From positions 282,158,397 through 282,222,396 of the forward strand of contig CM061062.1 in NCBI GenBank assembly GCA_030762895.1: 64,000 nt of DNA, in the 5' to 3' direction. Both the position numbers and the translations under genes were made by a program. Below, piece after piece: positions 35,111 through 46,043 of this stretch. The stretch's first letter is position 1. Each line of letters begins with the position of its first letter. Source of the DNA: Sophora flavescens (lineage: Eukaryota > Streptophyta > Magnoliopsida > Fabales > Fabaceae). The notes under the pieces are model-generated. The model did not search any database. It saw only the letters and a list, made by a program, of their open reading frames with translations, and was not told where the DNA came from.

Positions 35111-38100
35111 GCTCAAAACTAAACATGATGTTGTAATCATGCCTTAACTCTAAAATCTTGCTTTGTATTCTCATTGCTTCATTCCTTTCATCTATAACAC
35201 TATAACAGAATCAATTCTTATGCTATTCTATTTATGCTCGAGACTTTTCACTACCGCATTATCCCCATTACCTTTGATATTTCATCTAAGTCTATTACAC
35301 TTCAAAGAACAAAATCAACGCTTAATCTCTTCACTTCTCAATGATCCATTAGAAAAACTTTCTCCAATATCCAACTTTCACAACTAACATTAAAACCAAC
35401 AATATCTTTACCATAACATCAATTAACCTTCTACTCAAGAGATGCGATCCTAGTCTTAGTTCATTTGGGCTTAATCTACTCTTCTAGTCATATCAAATTC
35501 ACACTTTCAAATCTTCAATCAAAACGTCGTAACATTCCTGAGTTGCACATGATAACCTTTGCTCCAAGAACCTAAGAAATTCAATCTTATCAAAATTGAA
35601 TCTTACCACATCCAACATAGTCCGTCCTCTTCTTAATTCCTCTCGGATCTTTTGCCTACTTCGATTTCATATCCTTCATTTGACTCTCATCTTCAATTTA
35701 GTTCTCAAGCCCCGTTAGTATCCCTAGTTTAAGAAATTTCCTATGCACCTTTACCCTATTGTCCAAGGAAAATACACAACTCCTAACAATTCCTCCATCT
35801 GAAGACATAGCTCTATCGCTTATGCAAGGAAGTGCTTGTATCGTATATGCCCTTATCTTATTTATTTGCAGCCGAGAAAAGAGATTATAAAACAGAGTTT
35901 CTCTAAGTCCATAACCCCTAGGAGTTGCACCAAAACAAAGCCAAGAAATCCAGGTGGACACTCCCCAATGGCAAATCTTGGATTTAAAATATCTAGTTTC
36001 CACTATGGATCATCAACCACATTTTTACCAAAATAAGACTTCAAAGATTATAAACATTTCATCATAGCTTATCACACTCGAAAGACACAATCAAAACTTA
36101 ATCACTTCTTGCCTCAAAATTTGTCTACTAGCAAAACTTCTTCAACACCTTATCCTCACAACGAACATCAAGTTCAACCTTAACTCTATCACATATATCA
36201 ACTTTCCACCCAAAGCACACAATTATAGTCCTAGTTTTCTTTGAACATATTCCACCACTCCAAATTATATCATGGTCATTCATTTCAATCTTAAAGAATC
36301 CATGCAACTACAATCAAAAGGAATCACTTCAGTTTGAATTATCCAAAATCATAATTCTTAAACTTTTCTAACAACTTAGTTTCACTCAAGAACTCCTTTT
36401 TACTATTTCCGTTCAACTTAAGGAAAACTACCATACATATTTTTCCGTTAATCCTCGGACTCACGAAGTCAACATTAACCATAACCTTTGATCACTACTC
36501 TAATTTCCTTTAATGATACATCTGCCTCGATCATGATAAAATCCATCGTAATCGTCTCTCTCAACGACGTTGAACTTAAGGGTCCTCATAGTACCATTCA
36601 CATTTATACACTAACGGAACTCCTATCAACTCTGGTTCGTACTACCACAGAGATGACAAAAATTAGGTACCACATTATCTCCCAACTAACCTTTGCTAAA
36701 GATAGGTAATCTCATTACTCATCCATCCCAGTGAGGACGATCAGTTGAACTTAGCCTCAACTTAGTCCTCAGCACTTAAAGTAAACTTAACCGACACACG
36801 TTGATAAACTTCCGTTTTTCATCTGAAACAACACTTGAAGATACTCCACGAAGTCTGAACAATCCTCCGATACACTATTCGATTCACTAACTCCGCTTGT
36901 GGACCTTAACTCGTAAGGAGATGTAAACTTCACCCGACGATCAACGATCACTTGAATTCAAACAAGACTCATGTAGGTCTTCAGAAAACTCATAACAAAG
37001 ATTGAAGGAATGCCAACATATCAACAAGGAAGGTCTCAATTGTACATCTTGATGTGGAGATATCCATCTCACGACTGATGAGATAAGTCACACATCGACA
37101 ACATTTGAAGAATACATAGAATTAAGATGATCAATGAAAACAAGCACTTTCGAACGACAATAAGACATGACCTTAGTGATCATAAAAGAATTTCTCAAGA
37201 AAAGAATTTTTTCTGGATTTCACTTTCACATAAGCATATAAAAGAATTTCATTAATTTGAAGGATATCGGAACATCCAGTATGGAAAAAGATCATTCCAT
37301 CAGGTTCGTGGATGTAAAAATGCATGATCAATACACATTTACATACATGAATCTAATAAAGTTCATTCTTCCACAAGAATCTTCCAGCGGATTTAAGGAA
37401 TCAAAGGGTGAATAATGTCAAATCCCAAGAGGATTAATTCTTATTCTTAATACAAAGAATTTACAAAATGATGACTTTCACCTCTACCAAAAATAGAAGT
37501 GATGAAACTAAGTTTCACCAAGAAACTTCTGTTATCACAAAATTATCTGGGTTATAACTCAAGAAATAGTCATAACCACTTTTCTCAACAAAATGTGAAA
37601 GTATCCAGACCAATGGATTACGTTAAAATCAATTCACTCAAATGTCTAATACATCGAGGATCATTTAGAAGTGTGAGTATGACTTCTCACAAACAAAGAA
37701 ATGAATAACTGGAAATTACTGAATTAGCATAACTAATTCAGGAGTCCTGACAGATTTCAAATTAAAGTCAGAAAATACTTGTTCATAATTCGTTCTTTAC
37801 TTAGTTGTCAAGAATCTAGACGGTGAAACGAACCTTCACACAACGTAGGTGCTTCACAAGGAAAACACTCGGACTAACAAACGGTTCAGACCACCGATCT
37901 TTCAGTAGAATGAGTCATCTAACTTTCGTTTTAACCGTAGGCAACATCCTACACAAAGCGGCGAGATCCTGACGAATCCGAAACTAGATCAATCAAAAAT
38001 CAATGTCCTTTGCTAACCATAAACCTCGAATATTTACAGGGAACACTCCCGGGAAATAAAATACCTTTACACAAGCACCTTGTTTCAAATATCAGACACG

Positions 38101-38318
38101 ATTCGCAAGGATAATCGAATGTCATATTCGAACCCAAGTAACATTCAAGATCTAAGGTCTCCCAGGACATAAAGCCCTTGGAAAACCATCAAGAAACATA
38201 TACTTGTGCGTCAACACACATTGCTTCAACAAGAAACAATTCAATCAAAATCCAACCAGAGATCACACAACAAAAACTTAACAGACCTATTCCCTAAAGA
38301 TCCCGAAAGACTCGACCA
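35111..38318. other. Interior of the LARD-like element, non-coding
   Basis: About 3.2 kb, AT-rich on both strands, without any frame over about 100 codons or any recognisable gag, protease, RT or integrase motif. Small frames (35698-36003, 35163-35387, 37499-37708) have no visible family. It resembles a heavily decayed or replaced pol region. Confidence 0.6.
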
Positions 38319-38330
38319 GCTCTGATACCA
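38319..38330 (-). other. Primer-binding site of the LARD-like element
   Basis: The minus strand reads TGGTATCAGAGC, complementary to initiator tRNA-Met, five bases (TTAGT) inside the 5' LTR end. Confidence 0.9.
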
Positions 38331-38760
38331 ACTAATGTGACACCCTAAAACCTGGCATCACATGGTTACTCATTTGCGGAAAAGAAACTAATTTAAAATG
38401 CTGGTCGCCTTCGGAAATATAACCTTTGTTAGGAGGGTTACTGAAAAAGGGTACTTATTTTTTTTTTCTTGTAAGCGGTAGTTAAGAAACAATGATGAAC
38501 ACTCAGAACATGTGAATAAACATCATACATATCAATAGATAGCCGACCCACTTGGGATCTTAGGTTTCTGGTTACAACACAGGCCTTATCGAACTGGCCA
38601 ACTCACATTAATACAAAGACTGAAGATGTAGGTAAAAGATTTTCATCACACTGGAAAGATTTTCATCACACTGGGACTGGGGAAAATCGGGCATAAGGAT
38701 CAAAAGAAGGCTCCAGAAGCCAAGGGACCATCAGGGCAAACTCCAAAAACCAACGACGGA

Positions 38761-39168
38761 CTAACCATGTCTCCTGCACTCGGAGTGACCGCAAAAGCTA
38801 CCTTCAGACGAGGAACCACTTGCCGGATCGACAACTTCGCCGCCATCATCGATAATCATGTCGTCGTCGTCAGGATCTTGCGGGTGGTACTCGGGCTCCT
38901 CTTCCTCCTCCTCCTCGATCTCTATGAACTCGTCGGGGTCTTCCTCCGGATCCTCTTCAGGATCCTCCTCCTCCACTGGATCTTCTTCGAGCGGTCCGAC
39001 AGGGTCAAGGTGCTCGTGAAGAAGTCCGGTGGCCTGTAGCGTGTGGAGGTAGAACCACGGGGGTGGAAGTGCCACAGTCTGAGACTCGACTGTGTGGATC
39101 CTCCGTATAGGTACTCCGTTTGTATTAGTCTCAGTAGTCGTGATTGGTCCCTGGTAGGTCGCAGTCAT
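38761..39168 (-). pseudogene. Acidic hypothetical ORF in the 5' LTR, cut by the solo LTR
   Basis: The last 135 codons of the ORF described at 31527-32030; its start has been separated by the solo LTR at 39173-40705, with the remainder at about 40711-40810. The visible changes are Ala to Thr, Arg to Gln and Tyr to His, each from one transition. Confidence 0.45.
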
Positions 39169-39172
39169 TGCT

Positions 39173-40705
39173 TGATAAGCCTCTGGCTTATCTAGTTTTA
39201 TGACTAGATGAACTAGGGTTCATGTGCCTATTTATTCGAGTTCACTCTCGTTTTCACCCAAATTTGCCTTGTTTTGTTCCTAAATTGGACTTTGACTCGT
39301 TTTGCGTCTTTTGTGTAGTTTTTAAGGTTATTTTGGATAGAATTACGCTTGTGGGTGCTTTTGTTGTTTCAGGTTAAATAAGTGAAGCTCCGGGAGTGAA
39401 GGAAAGTTGAAAAGCAGTGGAAATTGCAAGTCTGGAGGCACTCGCCTCGCGAGTGTATACTCGCCCCGCGAGCCTGAAAGTCAACAAAGCAGCAAAAGTC
39501 ATCACTTCAGTCTCGCCATGCGAGAGGTGTCTCGCCTCGCGAGATCATGAAAACCTGCAAGACAGAGAGCATCACGGCCAAGCCGTGATGAAGGTCACAG
39601 CCTGATAATGAAGACTCGCCCCGCGAAAGGCTGCTCGCCTCGCGAGAGTTCAAATTGAAAGCGCGCCAATTTTAATTCTCGCCTCGTGAAAGACTGCTCG
39701 CCTCGCGAACGAGCGCAGATCAGGAATCCTATTTAAAGGCTGTTGCAGATCAGATTAGGAGGGGGGGAAAAACTGGAAGGAGACTGTAGGGCTTTTGGAG
39801 GGCCGCGAATCCTAGTAGTTTTCCACTGTTTAGAGTAGCGTTTAGAGTAGTTTCTTTTCTCTTTGGAGCTGCGTTTCCCTTTTTCTTATGGAGATTATGT
39901 CCGATCGCTTGTCTATGAGCATGAGGAACTAATCCCCTCGTCCGAGGGAACGATGAAGCCACCCATGGCAGTGTAGATCCGATATGATGTATGTCTTTCT
40001 CCTTTAATTCAATTCTTGTTTTCCGATTCTGATTTGAATGTTTGATCATATGTTTTGCGTGATTAATCAGTTAAACGTGTTTGAGGCCTAACGGCGATTC
40101 GCGTTTCAGAACTTGAATCGGGATCATAAATGTTTTCTAATTCTGACTTGATTGTGTTAATCATATGTGTTGCGTGATTGACTTGTTAACGTTGATGAGG
40201 CTTAGTCAGCGATTCACGTTTAGAACTTGAATTAGGATCATCGATCGAATATTGCACGAGAGTGAGTAGGAGATCGGTGCGACCTTATAGGGAACATGAA
40301 TTAACAGAATTCGAGATTAGGATTATGAGACCTAGTAAGTAATTAATCCAATCGTCGAATACGTCCTAATGAGCACGAGGTGGATTTAGGAGAATTTAGG
40401 GGTCCCGTTGACATTGCAATTGAACTTAGGGGGGAATTAATTATCACTTGGGTGTACATGTTTGGTAGGTGGATTTGTAACCTTGGACATTTTCATATTT
40501 TTAGTTAATTATTAGATTGTTAATTGAATTTCGATTCCATACTCTCTCTCTCAACCACCTTCTTCCGTAACTTGACCGAACGTATCCGATTTCCCGTGGA
40601 TTAGTCGAATTGGTAGCCCAATCCCTGAGTTCGACCTCGGTAATTACTTACCGTGTTTATTTTTATTACTTGCGACGACCCGGTACACTTACCGGAGTCA
40701 CAACA
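39173..40705 (+). mobile_element. Solo LTR (TGATAAGCC...CACAACA) in the 5' LTR of the LARD-like element, TSD TTGCT
   Basis: 1533 bp, with TTGCT at 39168-39172 and 40706-40710. The empty site is preserved in the other LTR (about 31932-31936). The start TGATAAGCCTCTGGCTTATC resembles the Athila-type LTR start TGATGAGCCTCTG, but the body and end are different, so it is a related but distinct family. The module TCGCCTCGCGA occurs at about 39440-39475, 39510-39545, 39612-39655 and 39675-39715. Also present is a CATCACGGCC/AAGCCGTGATG inverted repeat near 39570. Confidence 0.92.
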
Positions 40706-42777
40706 TTGCTCCTTCATGAATGGTCCAACTCCCCGCTGCCCCAGCATGGTCGAAGACCTCATTCCTCGAACTCGTTGGTGCGGAGGGACTTCCGGATCCA
40801 TCTAAGAGTACGTGCGTTCCCGAAGCAAAGAGAAAAGAACAAGCATACATTTGTGCAAGAGTGAGATACCGTCATAAGATATATCCCACAACAACCATAT
40901 ACATGATACATACATCACATAATCATATAAGCAGTCAAATCATGCATATACACAACAAAATAGTGTTATATCAATGGGCATCAAACCCGCATACCAATCT
41001 TTCGAAAATATGCATGGCACTTCAATATCGAGGCTCTAACTTAATCTCATGAGATATCAACACCATTTTTCACTGGAGAAGAATTAGAGTTGGTCAAGCT
41101 CTAGCCCATCGGCGATTACCCCCTTACCCTCATGCATTAAGGTCTCGGGGCGGGCAACGTCACATGTGCCTCTTCACTCGGTTTACACGGACGAGACTCC
41201 CCGGATACCACCTTGTATCTGTTATAATCATCAATAGCACGTCTGGCTTGGGAAATGCACATGAGAAAATATTTTATTTAAAAGGATTTCTTTGTGTTCA
41301 TCATTTTCACTGTCATCTTGCTCAAGGCTAACGACTTAAATCATCATTTCCCCATCGCATTGAAAACTCAGAAGCATAGGACTCATAGTCCGAATGCTCA
41401 ATCACAATGCCCAAGACCGTGGCCACAGTCAAGGGTTGTGGTCGTAGAAAACAACCTTCACCTTTAATCATGATCATCACACGTGGTTAGAAGACACAGC
41501 CCAACACAACGTGATTAGGACCTAAGTCCATAATATCATAGCCAGGACTCGTAGTCCCGAATTCACACTGATTCAAGATCACGTGCACATCACTGAATAC
41601 TAGAGGCGACGTCTCGCGTACTAGATTCTCTTTCTTAAGTACTTATTTTTCGTTCAGTGAAAAACAAATTCAAAACCGAATCCTCGATAACCTATCCAGG
41701 TCATCGGAAAGTTTCTAAATTATTTAGGAAAAACCTTTTCTTTGAAAATCTTTTATAAAGCATCTTTGAAATTCTTTTATCTTTGAAATATTTCCCCCAA
41801 TAGGATATTGCCAAATAATCTTGAAAGTTTTATCTTGAAAACACATAGTTCGAAAAGGATTTTCTCTTGTATAACAGTAGTACACCAAAACCATTTCAAC
41901 ATTTAAAACAAGTACTTTAAGTTAATGAGCTTTTGGAAAAGAACACCAATCCCTTCATCTTCAAAGCTTATTAAGGTTTTTAATCCTTATAAAGGTTGAG
42001 CACGGGCCGCACGCCTGGCTTAGCAAACTTTCAATCAACAACAGTATATATCATCAGTGCAATGCTAATATCACAGTTGAAAGCAGTTCATCACATATAT
42101 GCATTTTATCATTTAGAACAAGTACAGTTCAACATCAGATAATAGCACAACAGTTCAAGTACATAAGATAATCAAGTAATCTCAATCAACATATAACTAT
42201 CCAGTTAAACACTTACACACATGCATACAGTTATTGAATATCCCTAGGCAAACTCCCCTTACCTTTGAAGACAAGTAAAGAATCCTCGTCTTAATACTCA
42301 CATTAGTTCCAAGAGTGTAACTATCTACTCCATCAAGCAAGCATAGCCGTGTCAAACGTCTCAAAGAGGGAATCCAACAACGCGCAACAACCAAAAATCA
42401 AGAAATCAATTACACATGACCAAACACACATTCTAACTTTATCTAAACACTTAATCTAATTACCAAACAAGGTTATTTTTAAAGAAAATCATGTTTGAAG
42501 CTCACGCTTCCTAATACCCTTTTAGGAAACTTTGTTTTGATTAAAAGATCTTGAAAAAGAGCTTTGGGAATCATCCATTAAGAGTCCTAATTACACTGAA
42601 TCATAATTAATTTCACAAAAACATACCCAAATTTAAATAAAATCAAATTGGGGGTTTAGGGCTCCTTATTAAAATTTAGGGAAAACTCAGAATAATGAAA
42701 TTGGTTTAGGGAAACACAAACTCGCAGTCCCAATCTCATAAAACAACTTTAAATTTCAAGATTAAAATCTGAAATCA

Positions 42778-43380
42778 GAGGGTTAGGGTTAGGGTTTCAA
42801 AATCAATTTGGGGGTTTTGAATCTAGAAGAGATGAGAGAGTTTTGACTCACCCAAGGAAGAAGATATCTTGAAGGTGGTGCTGTGGTGGCGGCGGACGGC
42901 GGACGGTGTTGACAGCGGCGGCTGATGGCGGCGTAGTGTTCCTAAGGCATCCATAAACAAAATGAAACTAAAACTCATGGAAGAAGAGAAATGAGGTTCA
43001 AACAACACAACTTTGGTGGAAGACCACCATATATGGCGGTCGGACTGCTCACCTGCGACACGAGACGGCGACTTGCGGCGGAGCTCGAACCAGACGCAGC
43101 AGGCTCGATCGGAACGCGAACCAGGCGTGGTGTCGTGCCTTCGGAGCTCCGACGGGAGGCGGTCGCGCGGCTGCTTCAAGGAAGGAAAGAAGGTGAGTTT
43201 GGGGGGAAGGAAGAAGATGGTGTGAGGAGGAAGAAGAAGGAAGAAAAAGAAAAGAGAAGAAAGGAAGAAAGAAAGAAGAAAAGAGAAAGAAACAGAGAAA
43301 GAAAAGAGAAACAGAGAGAGAACGTCGAGAATGAGAGAGAGAAAAGTAAGGAAGCTTAGTTTTTAAGCTAATTATTTAGT
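42778..43380 (-). promoter_or_regulatory. GC-rich/CT-rich promoter-like block with telo-box in the 5' LTR
   Basis: Counterpart of 33982-34600 in the LTR that would drive transcription of the element. The telo-box is at about 42780-42797. It is well preserved relative to the 3' LTR. Confidence 0.45.
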
Positions 43381-43844
43381 GATAGGTACAAAATGAGTGA
43401 TAAATATTAGGCCTAAAATAAACATGTTTTTACTTTTTAGAATCTAAAAATAAAGATTGATAAGGATATGTTTTCGAAATTCAAGTTAGAGTAAAGATTA
43501 ATAGTTGAACTGATCTACTAAGAAAATACTCCGTCCAAAATTTAATCTCCGATAAATGTCAAACCAACATATTTTTAACTCTAAAATTAAATAGGATAAG
43601 AATATGAAAATGTTTTTCTCTTATTTACATTATTTAAAATATTTTTCTGTACTGGTATAATAGTGACAATAACATAAATTATTGTCTAGTAAACGTGCAT
43701 TCACTGAAATGAGTCAGTGCTAACGCACTTAATAAAATAATTTGAAGAGAGTAATTTAATTACTCAAACTAAACCACCTAACATAATAAACATAATCATC
43801 CAAATAAAATAATTAATCCTAGGTGTAAAAACTAGGGTGTTACA

Positions 43845-46043
43845 TTTATTCCAAAGGAAATTGGCCCAAGGAACAACTTGTCCATTGCTGTTGAGGAACA
43901 GAAAAGCATCCTTCAGAGATAGAGAGTCTGATTCATTCCTGCACCACACTCGAGTGTCTTTACTAGGGAAGGAAGGGATGTTGATATGCTTGAGCTCTTC
44001 AGCAATAGCTGGGCAGTTTTGGAGAATAATACTTGGTATGAACCATGAGTTATTGTGCAGGAAATCCTTAACCTTTGCATTTAAGGAAGAGTGTAAGTGT
44101 GCTGGTAAAGACAGCAAGGAGGTTAAAGGCTTAGATAACCATACATCATTCCAAAAGTTTATGTCAGAACCATCTCCAAGCAACCATGAAGAGTTTTCAA
44201 GAACTGAATGCAGGTGGGGTTTGATTCCTGTCCAGATTGAAGAGGAGATAGAATATTGCACAACTGAATTATTCCTCACAACTCTTGCTCGTAAAAGACA
44301 GGCCCACTGCTCAGAGGAAGAGATGAAATCCCAGCACAATTTTAGCATAGAAGCATTGTTAACAGCTCTTAAAGATCTAACTCCAAGACCTCCCTCAGCC
44401 TCAGGTTTGCATAATTTATGCCAAGCAACTGTCACTGTTTTCTTGATATCTGTATTACCAGACCAGATAAAGTTTCTCAGTCAGCTATCAACTAATTTCA
44501 ACAAGCTTAAAGGCCATGAGTAAACATGGAAGCTATACATCATCATACCAATAACCATAGATTTGACAAGTTGAACTCTCCCCATGATTGACAACAAACA
44601 ACCTTTCTATGTGGCTAATTTTGATTTGATCCTATCTGCTATGGATTGCAAGTTGGATTTCCTTGGCTTACCTTTAAACATAGGCAACCCAAGATATGTG
44701 AAAGGAAACCTACCAGCAGTGAATCCTAAGGCATTAGCAATGGAAGACATTTTGTTAGCCGAAATGTTACCTGCATAAAACTTGGACTTGTGAAGGTTAA
44801 CCATTTGGCCAGAAGCTTCCCCATACTCCTTAAAGAGAGACATTAGATTGGACAAATTCTGTGTGGAGGCTCTGCAGAAGATGAGAATATCATCAGCATA
44901 CAAGATATGACTAGGAGATCTGAAGCCTCTAGGGCCAGCCATTGTGTTAAGCTTTCCCTCTTGAACTAACTTGCAAATAGCCCTACTCAATACATCTTCT
45001 GCAACACAGAACAAAAGAGGGGACAAGGGGTCACCCTGCCTAACTCCCCTCTTACAAGAGAAAAAACCAACTGACTTGCCATTGACACCAATAGATAGCT
45101 TAGCTGATTTGAGAATGGTATCTATCCATTGACAGAACTTGTCATCAAAACCAAAAGAATGGAGAACCTTCAAAAGGAAATTCCAGTCCATGGTGTCAAA
45201 AGCCTTCTTGACATCAATCTTCAAGGCTATATTGCCACCAAAAGCCCTTTTGTCCAGCATATTTACACATTCTGAAGCAGTGTAGAGACAGTCAGTAATA
45301 TACCTTCCTTGGATGAAACCTTTTTGATTGTCAGAGATAATCTTTGGTGCTACCTTAGCCAACCTATCTGCTATGACTTTAGTGATGATTTTGAACTGGA
45401 AGTTAGCCAAAGCAATAGGCCTAAAGTCCTCCACTCTATCTGCACCTTGAGTATTTGGAATTAGTAACACCAGGTTTGAGTTTAGGTTGGGCAGCAACCA
45501 ACCCTGCTCAAAAAACTGAATGACAGCTCTGCATACATCATGTTGAACAATTTCCCAATAATTTTGGAAGAAGAAACCACCAAACCCATTAGGCCCCGGA
45601 GCACCACTACCATTCAAGGAAAACACATCATTTTTCACTTCTTCAAGGGAGGGCAAGTTGGTTAACATTAGGTTGTCCTCTCTAGAGACCATCGGAGTTA
45701 AAATTCTGTCAACTAAATCATTCTCCCTGCATTGATTTTCAGAACTGAACAACTCAGTGTAATAACTCAATATATGTTCCTCTATATCCTTTGCAGCAAA
45801 TAGAACTTGATCATCTTTTCTGAGCAAGGAGATTTGCTTTGAGACATTCCTTATCTTGGTGATCTTATGAAAGAATTCAGTGTTCCTATCACCTTGAATA
45901 TGCCAATCAATTATGGATTTTTCTTTCCAGAATTCTTCTTTAGCTCAAAGAGTATTGCGGCTCGATTTGAGCACGATTTTCTTGCTCGAACAAAGCAAAT
46001 CGGTCATTCTGTAGAACTGATTATTTGCTGAATGTTGTCAACC
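43845..46043 (-). pseudogene. LINE-alpha ORF2, reverse transcriptase part
   Basis: From 46043 downward the minus strand encodes VDNIQQII, then (after a frameshift and stop) KEEFWKEKSIIDWHIQGDRN and the RT proper in an open stretch at 45827-44607. It has the catalytic block YADDILIF (about 44890-44870) and the fingers and palm motifs SGAPGPNGFGGFFFQ and RGVRQGDPLSPLLF. A frame change near 44610 leads to 44500-43845, with the RT thumb and zf-RVT linker (VTVAWHKLCKPEAEGGLGVR). It ends at the LARD-like element insertion point at WNK. The damage (at least two frame breaks) makes it inactive. Confidence 0.85.

Larger units (their letters stand above)
31117..43844 (-). mobile_element. LARD-like non-autonomous Ty3/gypsy element with about 4 kb LTRs, TSD TTTAT
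   Basis: TTTAT at 31112-31116 and 43845-43849 flanks TGTGACACCC...GGGTGTTACA ends. The LTRs are 3952 bp and about 3971 bp net of a nested solo LTR. The interior is only 3.27 kb with no gag or pol. Orientation is minus: a tRNA-iMet primer-binding site abuts the right LTR, and the left boundary has the gypsy-type end AATTTCGAGGACGAAATT-like sequence. The size pattern (huge LTRs, short non-coding interior) is that of a large retrotransposon derivative. It interrupts LINE-alpha ORF2 exactly within codons ...WNK|CVPP.... The LTRs look nearly identical by eye, so the insertion is recent. Confidence 0.9.
38336..43844 (-). mobile_element. 5' LTR of the LARD-like element (with nested solo LTR)
   Basis: It aligns with 31117-35068 throughout. 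Extra content is the solo LTR at 39173-40705 with its TSD, and an 18 bp tandem repeat (AAGATTTTCATCACACTGG) at about 38636-38673. Confidence 0.9.

Noticed and set aside
35163..38200. tRNA, rRNA or small RNA genes in the LARD-like interior and the spacers
   Set aside because: No cloverleaf, box A/B pair or rRNA-like sequence could be recognised by eye; a tRNAscan or Rfam run would be needed to exclude them.
43837..44523. 228-codon plus-strand open frame
   Set aside because: It is antisense to the LINE-alpha reverse transcriptase/zinc-binding region, whose minus-strand protein has clear motifs, and its first codons lie across the LARD-like element's LTR boundary.
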